Below the pieces are notes generated by a model. The model searched no databases. It was not told the origin of the DNA and saw only the letters and a list, made by a program, of their open reading frames with translations. A DNA stretch of 64,000 nucleotides from Amycolatopsis cihanbeyliensis (GTDB lineage Bacteria; Actinomycetota; Actinomycetes; Mycobacteriales; Pseudonocardiaceae), in contig NZ_VFML01000002.1 of assembly GCF_006715045.1 (NCBI RefSeq), forward strand, positions 930,001 through 994,000, given 5' to 3'. Of the stretch, positions 1 to 8,693 are shown piece after piece. The stretch's first letter is position 1; each line of letters begins with the position of its first letter. The position numbers and the translations under genes were made by a program.

Positions 1-999
1 GAGGAAGTGCGGGACTTCTTCTACGAGCGGGAGAACTACGTCGCCGAGCTGGACGAGCGCGCCGAACGGATGGCCTCCTCGATGGGGCTGCGCCGGGGCG
101 AGGTGCGTACCCAGCTCCGGGCCGAACTGGACGAGACCTACGGCGTGCAGGTGACCAGCGAGGGCATCGACGAGGCGGCGGGCGAGCAGCACCGTTACGA
201 GCCACATCCCCGCATCCTGCGGATGGCGCCCAGCCTGCGGATCGGGCAGCAGGCGTTCCGGATGGCCTCGCAGATCGCACTGCTCGAGCACGACGACCTG
301 ATCACCGAGCTGGCCGACTCCTGGGCGTTCTCCGGCCCCGCGGCGCGCTCGCTGGCCAGGGTCGGCCTCGCCAACTACTTCGCCGGGGCGCTGATCCTGC
401 CCTACCGCCCCTTCCATTCGGCCGCGGAGCACTTCCGCTACGACATCGAGCGGTTGTGCGACTACTTCGGGGTCGGATTCGAGACGGTGTGCCACCGGCT
501 GTCCACACTGCAACGCCCGAAGCTGCGCGGGGTCCCGTTCTCCTTCGTCCGGGTGGACAGGGCAGGAAACATGTCGAAGCGGCAGTCCGCGGCGGGATTC
601 CACTTCTCAAGGGTCGGCGGCGCGTGTCCACTGTGGAACATCTATGAGGCGTTCACCGCCCCCGGCAAGATCTTCACCCAGGTGGCCAGCATGCCGGACG
701 GCAAGAGCTACTTCTGGGTGGCGCGCACGGTGAGCCGCAACATCGGCGGCTACGGCAGCCCTGGCAAGATGTTCAGCGTCGGGCTCGGCTGCGAGCTGCG
801 GCACGCCCGCAGGCTCGTCTACTCCACCGGCCTGGACCTGGACGACAAGGACGCCGCGACACCGATCGGCATGGGCTGCAAGGTGTGTGAGCGTCCCGCC
901 TGCCCGCAGCGCGCCTTTCCCACCATCGGCAAGCGGCTCACCGTGGACGAGAACACCAGCACGTTCGTCCCCTACCCCGCCGTCCCCAAACCCGGCTGA
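1..999 (+). CDS. ScfR/RamB-type transcriptional regulator, 5' end missing
   Basis: This is the C-terminal 330 or so residues of a short-chain fatty acyl regulator (RamB/PrpR family), which controls acetate, propionate or glyoxylate-cycle genes in actinobacteria. The reading frame is open to the first base, and the family's N-terminal XRE helix-turn-helix is absent, so the gene begins upstream of the window; the GTG at 7 is probably internal. Visible parts are an IrrE-like segment (residues ~105-185 counted from that GTG) and the C-terminal regulatory domain with the Cys cluster CxxCxxxxC (C291, C294, C299). In mycobacterial PrpR the equivalent C-terminal cysteines have been reported to hold an iron-sulfur cluster. 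The target genes are not in the window. Confidence 0.8.
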   Translation, partial: EEVRDFFYERENYVAELDERAERMASSMGLRRGEVRTQLRAELDETYGVQVTSEGIDEAAGEQHRYEPHPRILRMAPSLRIGQQAFRMASQIALLEHDDLITELADSWAFSGPAARSLARVGLANYFAGALILPYRPFHSAAEHFRYDIERLCDYFGVGFETVCHRLSTLQRPKLRGVPFSFVRVDRAGNMSKRQSAAGFHFSRVGGACPLWNIYEAFTAPGKIFTQVASMPDGKSYFWVARTVSRNIGGYGSPGKMFSVGLGCELRHARRLVYSTGLDLDDKDAATPIGMGCKVCERPACPQRAFPTIGKRLTVDENTSTFVPYPAVPKPG

Positions 1000-1003
1000 A
1001 GTG

Positions 1004-1084
1004 CCCTGAACGTGGCTATCGAGACGCTCAGCGTCGCGAACGGCACTATTGGGACATCTGACGTCCTGAACGCCACGTTCAGGG
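1004..1084. repeat. 13-bp inverted repeat between convergent genes
   Basis: CCCTGAACGTGGC at 1004-1016 is matched exactly by its reverse complement at 1072-1084. The second arm overlaps the stop codon of the carboxypeptidase gene. The 55-bp interior contains related pieces (GAACGGCAC, CCTGAACGCCACG). It lies between two converging genes, so it may act as a bidirectional terminator or be a dispersed palindromic element. There is no T tract. Confidence 0.6.
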
Positions 1085-2344
1085 CTCGAGCAGGGTGCGG
1101 GGGTCGGCGGTGGGGGTGGCGGTGCCGATGTTGGGGCCGCGGGGTGGGATGCGGTCGTAGTCGGCGGGGTCGAGCCGGTCGACCTGGCCGCTGGCGATCG
1201 CCGAGAGCATGCCGTCCAGCCCGATGTTGACGGCCCTGGTCAGCATCCCCCGGTGGCGCTGGCCGAGCGTCTGGGTCTGGCCACGCACCTCGAACAGCAC
1301 CGTGCCGCTCCCGTTCAGCGCGAAGGAGCCGAGCCCGGTGCCGGGCAGGTGCAGGTCCTGCGGGTAGAGGGTGACGTTGCCGAACACCGGCCGGTTGTTC
1401 GCCGCACCCCGCAGGGCGTTGTACACGGCCACGTTCAGCCGCTTCGAGTAGTCCAGGTCATAGCGCCCGGCGTACTTCTCGTACCCGGGAGTCGTCGCCG
1501 GATCGTCCACGAACCTGCCGGAGACGGACAGGGTGACGAACTCGTCCCTGTCCTCCGGCATCACGTAGCAGGCACCCTGGTGATGCAGGTCGACGTAGGT
1601 GTCCACCTCGCCGAACTCGGCGGCCAGACCGCGGTACACGTCCCGCACGGCCCGCGCCTCCGGGGTGATGTACCAGCCGGGCTGGGCCGAGCTGCCGGGG
1701 AAGTCGGTGGCCCGTGGCACGTAGTTCAGGTCCGGGTTGTAGTCCCGGTTGACGTCGAAACCGGGACGCTCCGAGTAGTCGTCACCCTGCCGGGGCTCGG
1801 TGTAGTAGTTCCACGCGGGCTCGCTGTGCCGCAGTTGCGGGTTGCTGGCGACGACCTCCTGCCAGCTCAGGTCGTTCCCGCGCCGGTCGAGCTCGGCGCC
1901 GTCCGGGTTCATCTTCGGGATCGCCACGATGGTCAGCCGGTCCCGCCACCGCCGCGCCTTCGGCGAGTCGCTGGTGCCCACCCAGTCGAGCATCTTGAGC
2001 AGGGCGTCGGTGCCGGTCTTCTCGTTACCGTGGATCTCGCTGGTCAGCAGCACGGCCTTGGGCCCGGTGCCCACCCGCGCGGACCAGATCTCCCGGCCGC
2101 GGTTGCTGCGGCCGATCTGCGCCACCTCGACGCGCCCCTCGCTCACCCGCTCGATCCGGTCCAGCTCGATGCCCAGCTCGCGATGATCGGTGAACTCGTA
2201 GATCGGCAGCTCGCGGGGCCGCTCGCTACAAGCCGGGGCGAGGGTCCGCGGTTCGGCGGTGGCGGCAGGAGCGGCGACGGCGGGGGTCGCGGTCGCGATC
2301 AGGGTGAAGGTGCAGAGCGCGGTCAGCAGGCGCCGTCTCGACAT
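1079..2344 (-). CDS. Secreted M14-family zinc carboxypeptidase
   Basis: Predicted exported metallocarboxypeptidase of 421 residues that removes C-terminal residues from peptides or acts on wall peptides. An N-terminal signal peptide (Arg-rich start, hydrophobic residues 6-25, AVA-AP cleavage) points to secretion. The M14 zinc motif HxxE is in TSEIHGNEKTG (H105, E108). The third ligand is probably a His of YVDLHHQG near residue 251, and the catalytic Glu is in LFEVRGQ near 350. It converges with the upstream regulator across the inverted repeat. The ATG at 2342-2344 is the only start that preserves the signal peptide. Substrate is not deducible. Confidence 0.88.
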   Translation of the reverse strand: MSRRRLLTALCTFTLIATATPAVAAPAATAEPRTLAPACSERPRELPIYEFTDHRELGIELDRIERVSEGRVEVAQIGRSNRGREIWSARVGTGPKAVLLTSEIHGNEKTGTDALLKMLDWVGTSDSPKARRWRDRLTIVAIPKMNPDGAELDRRGNDLSWQEVVASNPQLRHSEPAWNYYTEPRQGDDYSERPGFDVNRDYNPDLNYVPRATDFPGSSAQPGWYITPEARAVRDVYRGLAAEFGEVDTYVDLHHQGACYVMPEDRDEFVTLSVSGRFVDDPATTPGYEKYAGRYDLDYSKRLNVAVYNALRGAANNRPVFGNVTLYPQDLHLPGTGLGSFALNGSGTVLFEVRGQTQTLGQRHRGMLTRAVNIGLDGMLSAIASGQVDRLDPADYDRIPPRGPNIGTATPTADPRTLLEP

Positions 2345-2459
2345 GTACTTCTTTTACCAACCATCCGAACCCCGCCGACACCGACTTTCGGCGCGGCGCA
2401 ATTCCGGATCGCCGTCCCGGACGGACACTGCGTATCGATACGAACGCGGGAGGTAACCG

Positions 2460-3317
2460 GTGACCGGCTGGTCGGACGACGAGGACTACGGCCCGAGCAT
2501 CACACGCCGGATGCTCGGGCTGACCATGCGGCAGCTACGCGAGCACGCGCGGATGTCCGCCACCGAGGCATGCGAAGCGCTCGAGATCTCCAACGCCACG
2601 CTGAGCAGGCTGGAGAACGGCCAGCAGGGCGTGAACGTGCACCTCGCCAAGAGCATGCTGGACGTCTACGGCGAGGTCGGCAGGCACGACGAGATCCTGG
2701 ACCTCTGCCGCAAGTCCCAGCGCAAGGGCTGGTGGGACACCTACGGCGTGAACGGCCGCGGCTACATCACCATGGAGAGCGACGCGGAGCGCGTCCGCAC
2801 GTTCGACGTGCTGCTGATACCGGGGATTCTCCAGTCGGAGGAGTACGCCAGGACCCTGTTCCAGACGAACGAGGACATCCGGCCCGAACGGGTCGAACCG
2901 CTGGTCACCGTACGGATCATCCGCCAGGAACGGCTATGCGGCGAGCGCAAACCCTTGCAGGTGGAGGCCATCGTGCACGAGGCCGCCCTGCGCTGCGCGG
3001 TCGGCGGCACCGAGGTGATGTACGGGCAGCTCGCGCACCTGGCCGAGCTCGCCAAGCTGCCCACCGTGTCCCTGCGCATCCTGCCCAATGCGGCTGGCAA
3101 CCACGACAGCATGTCCGGTGGCTTCATCATCCTGACCTTCCCCAAGAAGATCCTGCCGGACACGCTGTATGTCGAGCACGCATTCGGTGGCTCCGACAGT
3201 GAGAAGAAGCAGGAGGTGGACCGGGCTAAACTAAAGTTCGAGCGGCTGCGCGCCAAGGCACTCGACGAGGCCGCGAGCCTGGCGTTCCTGGAGCGGGTGG
3301 CCGAGGAGCTGACCTGA
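2460..3317 (+). CDS. XRE-family regulator with DUF5753 domain
   Basis: A 285-residue DNA-binding protein of a type found in many copies in Streptomyces and Pseudonocardiaceae. The HTH occupies about residues 15-75 (ending in ATLSRLENGQQG), followed by the DUF5753 ligand/partner-like domain from about 95 to the end. The GTG start at 2460 follows GGGAGG with good spacing. A DUF397 gene lies 12 bp downstream, the usual partner of this family. Such pairs are linked in Streptomyces to developmental and antibiotic control (BldB/WhiJ-type systems); the specific role here is unknown. Confidence 0.9.
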   Translation: MTGWSDDEDYGPSITRRMLGLTMRQLREHARMSATEACEALEISNATLSRLENGQQGVNVHLAKSMLDVYGEVGRHDEILDLCRKSQRKGWWDTYGVNGRGYITMESDAERVRTFDVLLIPGILQSEEYARTLFQTNEDIRPERVEPLVTVRIIRQERLCGERKPLQVEAIVHEAALRCAVGGTEVMYGQLAHLAELAKLPTVSLRILPNAAGNHDSMSGGFIILTFPKKILPDTLYVEHAFGGSDSEKKQEVDRAKLKFERLRAKALDEAASLAFLERVAEELT

Positions 3318-3329
3318 CGAGGAGCCGGG

Positions 3330-3518
3330 ATGCCGCAGGCCGAATGGCGCAAGAGCAGCTACAGCGACGGCGAGGACACCGACCAGAGCGCCTGTGTGGA
3401 AGTAGCCTTCGCCGGGAACCGGGTAGGGGTCCGGGACTCGAAGCGGCCTGCTGGGGCACCACTCTCCTTCCCCGCCGATGCCTGGAGCCACTTCCTCCGG
3501 GCCGTGCGCGAGGCCTAG
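3330..3518 (+). CDS. DUF397 protein
   Basis: Small 62-residue DUF397 protein, recognised from its opening WRKSSYS, the central CVEVA and the VRDSK motif near the middle. It forms a two-gene unit with the DUF5753 regulator 12 bp upstream, and is thought to act as that regulator's small partner. Its TAG stop overlaps the stop of the converging acyltransferase gene (shared CTAG at 3515-3518), so there is no room for a separate terminator. Confidence 0.88.
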   Translation: MPQAEWRKSSYSDGEDTDQSACVEVAFAGNRVGVRDSKRPAGAPLSFPADAWSHFLRAVREA

Positions 3519-4270
3519 GAATCGCCCAGCGACTTCTGCAGGGCCTCGTTCGCCTTGCGGGCCATGTCCTTGACCGCCTCCCGCCGCTCGGCGTCCGCCT
3601 CGTAGTCGGCCTTGCGGTCCCGCACCACCCGAGCGGGGGAACCGACCGCGATCGCGTAGTCCGGGACGTCCCCGCGTACCACCGCATGCGCACCGAGCAC
3701 GCAGCCACGGCCCACCCTGGTGCCCTTCAGCACCGACACCTTGGTGCCGATCCAGCAGTCCGGGCCGATCCGCACCGGTGCCTTCTCGATGCCCTGGTCC
3801 TTGATCGGCAGGTTGATATCGGCCGTGACATGGTCGAAGTCGCAGATGTAGACCCAGTCGGCGATCAGGCTGGCCGAGCCGAGCTCGATGTCCAGGTAGC
3901 CGTTGAGCACGTTCTGCCTGCCGAAGACCGATTTGTCCCCGATCCGCAGCGAGCCCTCGTGGCAGCGGATGGCGTTGCCGTCGCCGATGTGCACCCAGCG
4001 GCCGATCTCCATCCGGCCGTAGCCCGGCCGGCAGTGGATCTCCACGTCCTTGCCGAGGAAGACCATCCCGCGCAGCACGATGTGCGGGTTGGCGACCCGG
4101 AACTTCAGCAGTCGCCAGTAGCGCACCAGGTACCAGGGGGTGTAGGCCCGGTTGCGCAGCACCCAGCGCAGCGAGTCGGCGGTCAGGAACCTCGCCTGCC
4201 GGGGGTCGCGGCGGGCCCTGCGCCACGCCTGCACCCGGGACAACATCGGCGAACCCCACATGGACGTCAT
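3515..4270 (-). CDS. Left-handed beta-helix (hexapeptide) acyltransferase
   Basis: A 251-residue O-acyltransferase of the LbH/hexapeptide family, probably acetylating a sugar or glycolipid at the cytoplasmic face. The hexapeptide-repeat coil runs over roughly residues 85-205, with a late copy typical of the family (IGPDCWIGTKVSVLKGTRVG) and the end motif GSPARVV. The ATG at 4270 is preferred because a longer frame to 4462 would run into the divergent nucleoside hydrolase gene and encodes an unlikely leader. It is divergent from the hydrolase with 49 bp between starts. The acceptor is unknown. Confidence 0.8.
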   Translation of the reverse strand: MTSMWGSPMLSRVQAWRRARRDPRQARFLTADSLRWVLRNRAYTPWYLVRYWRLLKFRVANPHIVLRGMVFLGKDVEIHCRPGYGRMEIGRWVHIGDGNAIRCHEGSLRIGDKSVFGRQNVLNGYLDIELGSASLIADWVYICDFDHVTADINLPIKDQGIEKAPVRIGPDCWIGTKVSVLKGTRVGRGCVLGAHAVVRGDVPDYAIAVGSPARVVRDRKADYEADAERREAVKDMARKANEALQKSLGDS

Positions 4271-4319
4271 GCACCTGACCGTAACCTGTTCTCGGAGGCT
4301 CGGCGCAGACAGGAGCGGC

Positions 4320-5288
4320 ATGGGGACCCAGTTGATCATCGACACCGACCCGGGTGTCGACGACGCGTTCGCGATCACCCTCGCGGCGCTCGGCACGGAT
4401 GTGGACCTGCTCGGGGTGACCACGGTCTTCGGGAACGTGCCGCTGGCCGCGACCACCCGCAACGCGCAGCGGGTGCTCGCCCTGTGCGGGCGGGCCGACG
4501 TGCCGGTCGCCGCGGGTGCCGAGCGGCCGCTGGTCTACCCGCATCCGCACCGGGCCCGCTACGCCCACGGGGTGGACGGCCTCTCCGGCCGGGCCGAGGC
4601 ACTGCCCGAACCCGCCCGCGAACTCGCCCAGGTGGACGCGGTGAACCTGCTGGTCACGCTGCTGGAGGCCGCGCAGGAACCGGTGACCATCGCCCCGATC
4701 GGGCCGCTCACGAACATCGCCGCGCTGCTGGCGGCGCACCCGGGGGTGCGCTCGAAGATCGACCGCCTGGTGATCATGGGCGGCGGGCTGAGCCTTGGCA
4801 ACGTCACCCCTGCGGCCGAGTTCAACATCTGGAGCGACCCCGAGGCCGCGCGGCGGGTGCTGGTCGAGGATGAGGTGCCCGCGGTGCTGGTGCCGATGGA
4901 CCTGACCGTGCGCTGCGCGGTGGACGCCGACTGGCTCGGCACGCTGCGCGCGTCCGGCCCGATCGGCGCCGCGCTGGACGCGCTCACGCCGGACTACCGC
5001 GACTACTACCGCAAGGCGCTGGGTTGGGACGGCACCGTCCTGCACGACGCGGTCGCCGTCGCGGAGGCGATCAGCCCGGGCATCCTGGAGACCGAGCGGC
5101 TGCCGATCGAGGTGGACTGCACACCGGGACCTTCCCGGGGCGCCACCGTGGTGGACCGGCGCCGCATCGAGGTCGCGGAACGCGCGGAGACCTCCTCGGT
5201 CGTCGACGTCGCGGTGGACACCGACCTGGACGGGCTGCGCGGCTTCGTGCTCGGCAGGCTCACCCGCGGGGCCGGTGATCGGCCATGA
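4320..5288 (+). CDS. Inosine-uridine preferring nucleoside hydrolase
   Basis: Cleaves the N-glycosidic bond of ribonucleosides in purine/pyrimidine salvage. The family's calcium-binding N-terminus is present (IIDTDPGVDDAF, D8/D10/D14/D15), and the GxxTNxA motif appears as GPLTNIAAL. At 322 residues it is the usual length. The ATG at 4320 begins right at the conserved N-terminus. The stop overlaps the next gene as ATGA, so the wall hydrolase downstream is probably co-translated with it, an unrelated but clearly coupled pair. Confidence 0.9.
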   Translation: MGTQLIIDTDPGVDDAFAITLAALGTDVDLLGVTTVFGNVPLAATTRNAQRVLALCGRADVPVAAGAERPLVYPHPHRARYAHGVDGLSGRAEALPEPARELAQVDAVNLLVTLLEAAQEPVTIAPIGPLTNIAALLAAHPGVRSKIDRLVIMGGGLSLGNVTPAAEFNIWSDPEAARRVLVEDEVPAVLVPMDLTVRCAVDADWLGTLRASGPIGAALDALTPDYRDYYRKALGWDGTVLHDAVAVAEAISPGILETERLPIEVDCTPGPSRGATVVDRRRIEVAERAETSSVVDVAVDTDLDGLRGFVLGRLTRGAGDRP

Positions 5289-6466
5289 CCGGCCCTTCTT
5301 ACCCTGATCCCGTGGATTCGCCCGAGGACGTCCGCCAGCCAGGGCCGCGACGCAGGCTCTACCTCGCGCTGGGCGCGGCCGTGCTGGTGGTGGCGGTGTT
5401 CGTCCTCACGCTGGTGTACGCCCCGACCGGGGAGGACGGCGGGGACACCACCACGGCGCTGGCCAACCAGCAGGTGTCCTCGACCGCGCCGCCGCCCGCG
5501 CCCGGGCCTCCCGTCGCGCCCGAGCAGCAGGGGCCGCCGGAGCCATCCGGGATCGAGTTCGAGGGATGGGTCGACGAGGTCGCGGGCTGGCTGGACATCC
5601 CGCGCCGTGCGATGCACGCCTACGCCGCCGCGACCGTGGCACTCGGCGAGGAGCAGCCGGGCTGCAAGCTGTCCTGGGTGACCCTGGCCGGGATCGGCAA
5701 GACCACGACCGACCACGGGCGCGTGGGCGGCGGCCAACTCGGCGAAGACGGTCGGCCGAGCTCGCCCATCGGCACGACAGAGCTGCGCGATGTCGCCGGG
5801 ACGGTGGTCTCGGTGCCCGGCTCCGCGGGGCCCCTGCAACTCTCCCCAGCGGTGTGGCGGGAGTGGGGCCGCAGTGCCGGTTCCGGTGAGCCGGACGTGC
5901 AGAACATCGACGACGCCGCGCTGACGGCGGGACATGCGCTGTGCGCCGGCGGCAGGAACCTGGACAACGGGGAGAACTGGCTGGCCGCGGTGTCCTCCCT
6001 GCAGGACGCACCCTTGTTCCTGCATCGCGTGCTGGCCACCGCCAACGTCTACGGCACGGTGGGGCAGAACGAGTCCCCGCCGAACCCCGCGGCGCTGCGG
6101 GCGGTCACCTTCGCGATCGAGAAAATCGGCCTGCCCTACATCTGGGGCGGAAATGGCAAGGAGAAAGGTGACCCCGGTTTCGACTGCTCCGGGCTGACCA
6201 CCGCCGCCTACGCCAGCGCCGGAATCACCCTGAAACGCACCGCGCACTGGCAGTACGGCAGCGTGCCGCTGGTCCCCGCCGACCAGAAACCGCGCCTCGG
6301 TGACCTGATCTTCTACGGAAACCCGAGCACCAAGATCCACCATGTCGGCATCTACATCGGCAACCGGCAGATGATCGACGCGCCCACCTTCGGTCAGGCC
6401 GTGCAGGTGCACAACTACCGCAAGCCCAACGACAGCTACGCGGGCGCGGGCCGACCGGCCAACTGA
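5285..6466 (+). CDS. Membrane-anchored NlpC/P60 endopeptidase with degenerate transglycosylase-like domain
   Basis: Peptidoglycan enzyme of 393 residues. One transmembrane helix (26-46) is followed by a Pro-rich linker (62-90), a lytic-transglycosylase-like domain (~92-255) and a C-terminal NlpC/P60 domain (~265-393). The peptidase residues are visible: C301 in DCSGL and H353 in HHVGIYIG. In the first domain, the place where family members usually have a Glu before S-D-H-G reads GKTTTDHG, so the expected catalytic Glu is a Thr (T141). The NlpC/P60 half should be active; the transglycosylase half is probably only a binding module. It is translationally coupled to the nucleoside hydrolase. Confidence 0.85.
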   Translation: MTGPSYPDPVDSPEDVRQPGPRRRLYLALGAAVLVVAVFVLTLVYAPTGEDGGDTTTALANQQVSSTAPPPAPGPPVAPEQQGPPEPSGIEFEGWVDEVAGWLDIPRRAMHAYAAATVALGEEQPGCKLSWVTLAGIGKTTTDHGRVGGGQLGEDGRPSSPIGTTELRDVAGTVVSVPGSAGPLQLSPAVWREWGRSAGSGEPDVQNIDDAALTAGHALCAGGRNLDNGENWLAAVSSLQDAPLFLHRVLATANVYGTVGQNESPPNPAALRAVTFAIEKIGLPYIWGGNGKEKGDPGFDCSGLTTAAYASAGITLKRTAHWQYGSVPLVPADQKPRLGDLIFYGNPSTKIHHVGIYIGNRQMIDAPTFGQAVQVHNYRKPNDSYAGAGRPAN

Positions 6467-6836
6467 GCGTGTGTGTAGTTTCCGCGTGCGGATATGGTTG
6501 CCCGGTCATTTGATCGGATACCGCGGTGACCCATGACGCACAGTAGTCGCGCGGGGCGGCCGGTCACCCTGCTCGTGGGCCTCGCGCAGTCGCTCACGCT
6601 CGTCGAACGTCTCCGGCTCCAGCGCGCGGCGCCTTCCGAAATCTGGTCCACCTCGGGACGGCCAGGATCAGATCGTCGACCGTGACCGGGACCAGCCGGG
6701 CCGCCACTCGGGATTCGCCCTGCAACCGCACGGGCCGTTCGGAGCCGTGATCACGTGGCTGGGAAAGGATTGGACGGGTGACGCTCGGGCTTGTAGCTTG
6801 CGGTAGACCGTGACACCGCCCGAGGAGGTGAGACCC
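6467..6836. other. Intergenic region with possible minus-strand gene remnant
   Basis: No complete gene is visible. On the minus strand a frame ending at a TGA at 6506-6508 reads like a real C-terminus (charged, ending RHGSPRYPIK) for about 44 codons, then meets a stop near 6650. This suggests the tail of a gene cut off by recombination, but the family is not recognised. The last 50 bases hold the presumed promoter of the leader ORF that follows. Base composition is less G+C-rich than in neighbouring genes. Confidence 0.3.
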
Positions 6837-6890
6837 ATGAACGCTGTATCGATGTGGGTGCTCCCCTTCCCGTCACGGTCGGGCGATTGA
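6837..6890 (+). CDS. 17-residue leader peptide upstream of the rifampin monooxygenase homologue
   Basis: A short open frame starts at ATG 6837 behind a strong ribosome-binding site (GAGGAGGTGAG, 6822-6832) and encodes MNAVSMWVLPFPSRSGD before a TGA. The spacing from Shine-Dalgarno to ATG is good, and the frame ends four bases before a hairpin that covers the next gene's ribosome-binding site. This is the layout of a translational attenuator or of a translation-coupled uORF. The peptide matches no family known to me. That it is translated is an inference. Confidence 0.5.
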   Translation: MNAVSMWVLPFPSRSGD

Positions 6891-8489
<1,599 letters not shown>

Positions 8490-8513
8490 TGTCGACGCGA
8501 AAGGACCATGTGA

Positions 8514-8693
8514 TCAAACCTGTGCTCGCGCACCGGGGGTTGGGTCGGTCCTCTCGGGGCCGCGGACGTAGCGGAGCCGATAGCTGTAGCGCAGAATCGC
8601 CACGCCGTTGCCGAACCCGGTGGCGTCGAGCAGCGTCAGGTCTCGCTGACCCTCGACGATCCACCCCGTGAAACCGGCGCCGGGTGGAACCCG
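8514..8693 (-). pseudogene. C-terminal remnant of a dihydrofolate-reductase-family (RibD C) protein
   Basis: The minus strand reads about 58 codons ending in TGA at 8514-8516, with the typical end of DHFR-family reductases: LTLLDATGFGNGVAILRYSY. The frame is open back to the TAG that terminates the AfsR gene at 8694, and no start codon or N-terminal domain exists. The rest of the gene has been lost, apparently at a junction exactly at the end of the AfsR gene. It is not a copy of the intact reductase gene at 20639. Confidence 0.6.

Noticed and set aside
3231..5045. Long minus-strand frame across the nucleoside hydrolase and acyltransferase genes
   Set aside because: It crosses two well-supported genes in a wrong frame and has no protein-like features.
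6770..6836. Possible rifamycin-associated promoter element before rox (GGGCTTGTAGCTTGCGG)
   Set aside because: I cannot recall the published consensus well enough to claim a match. Alignment to the published element would settle it.
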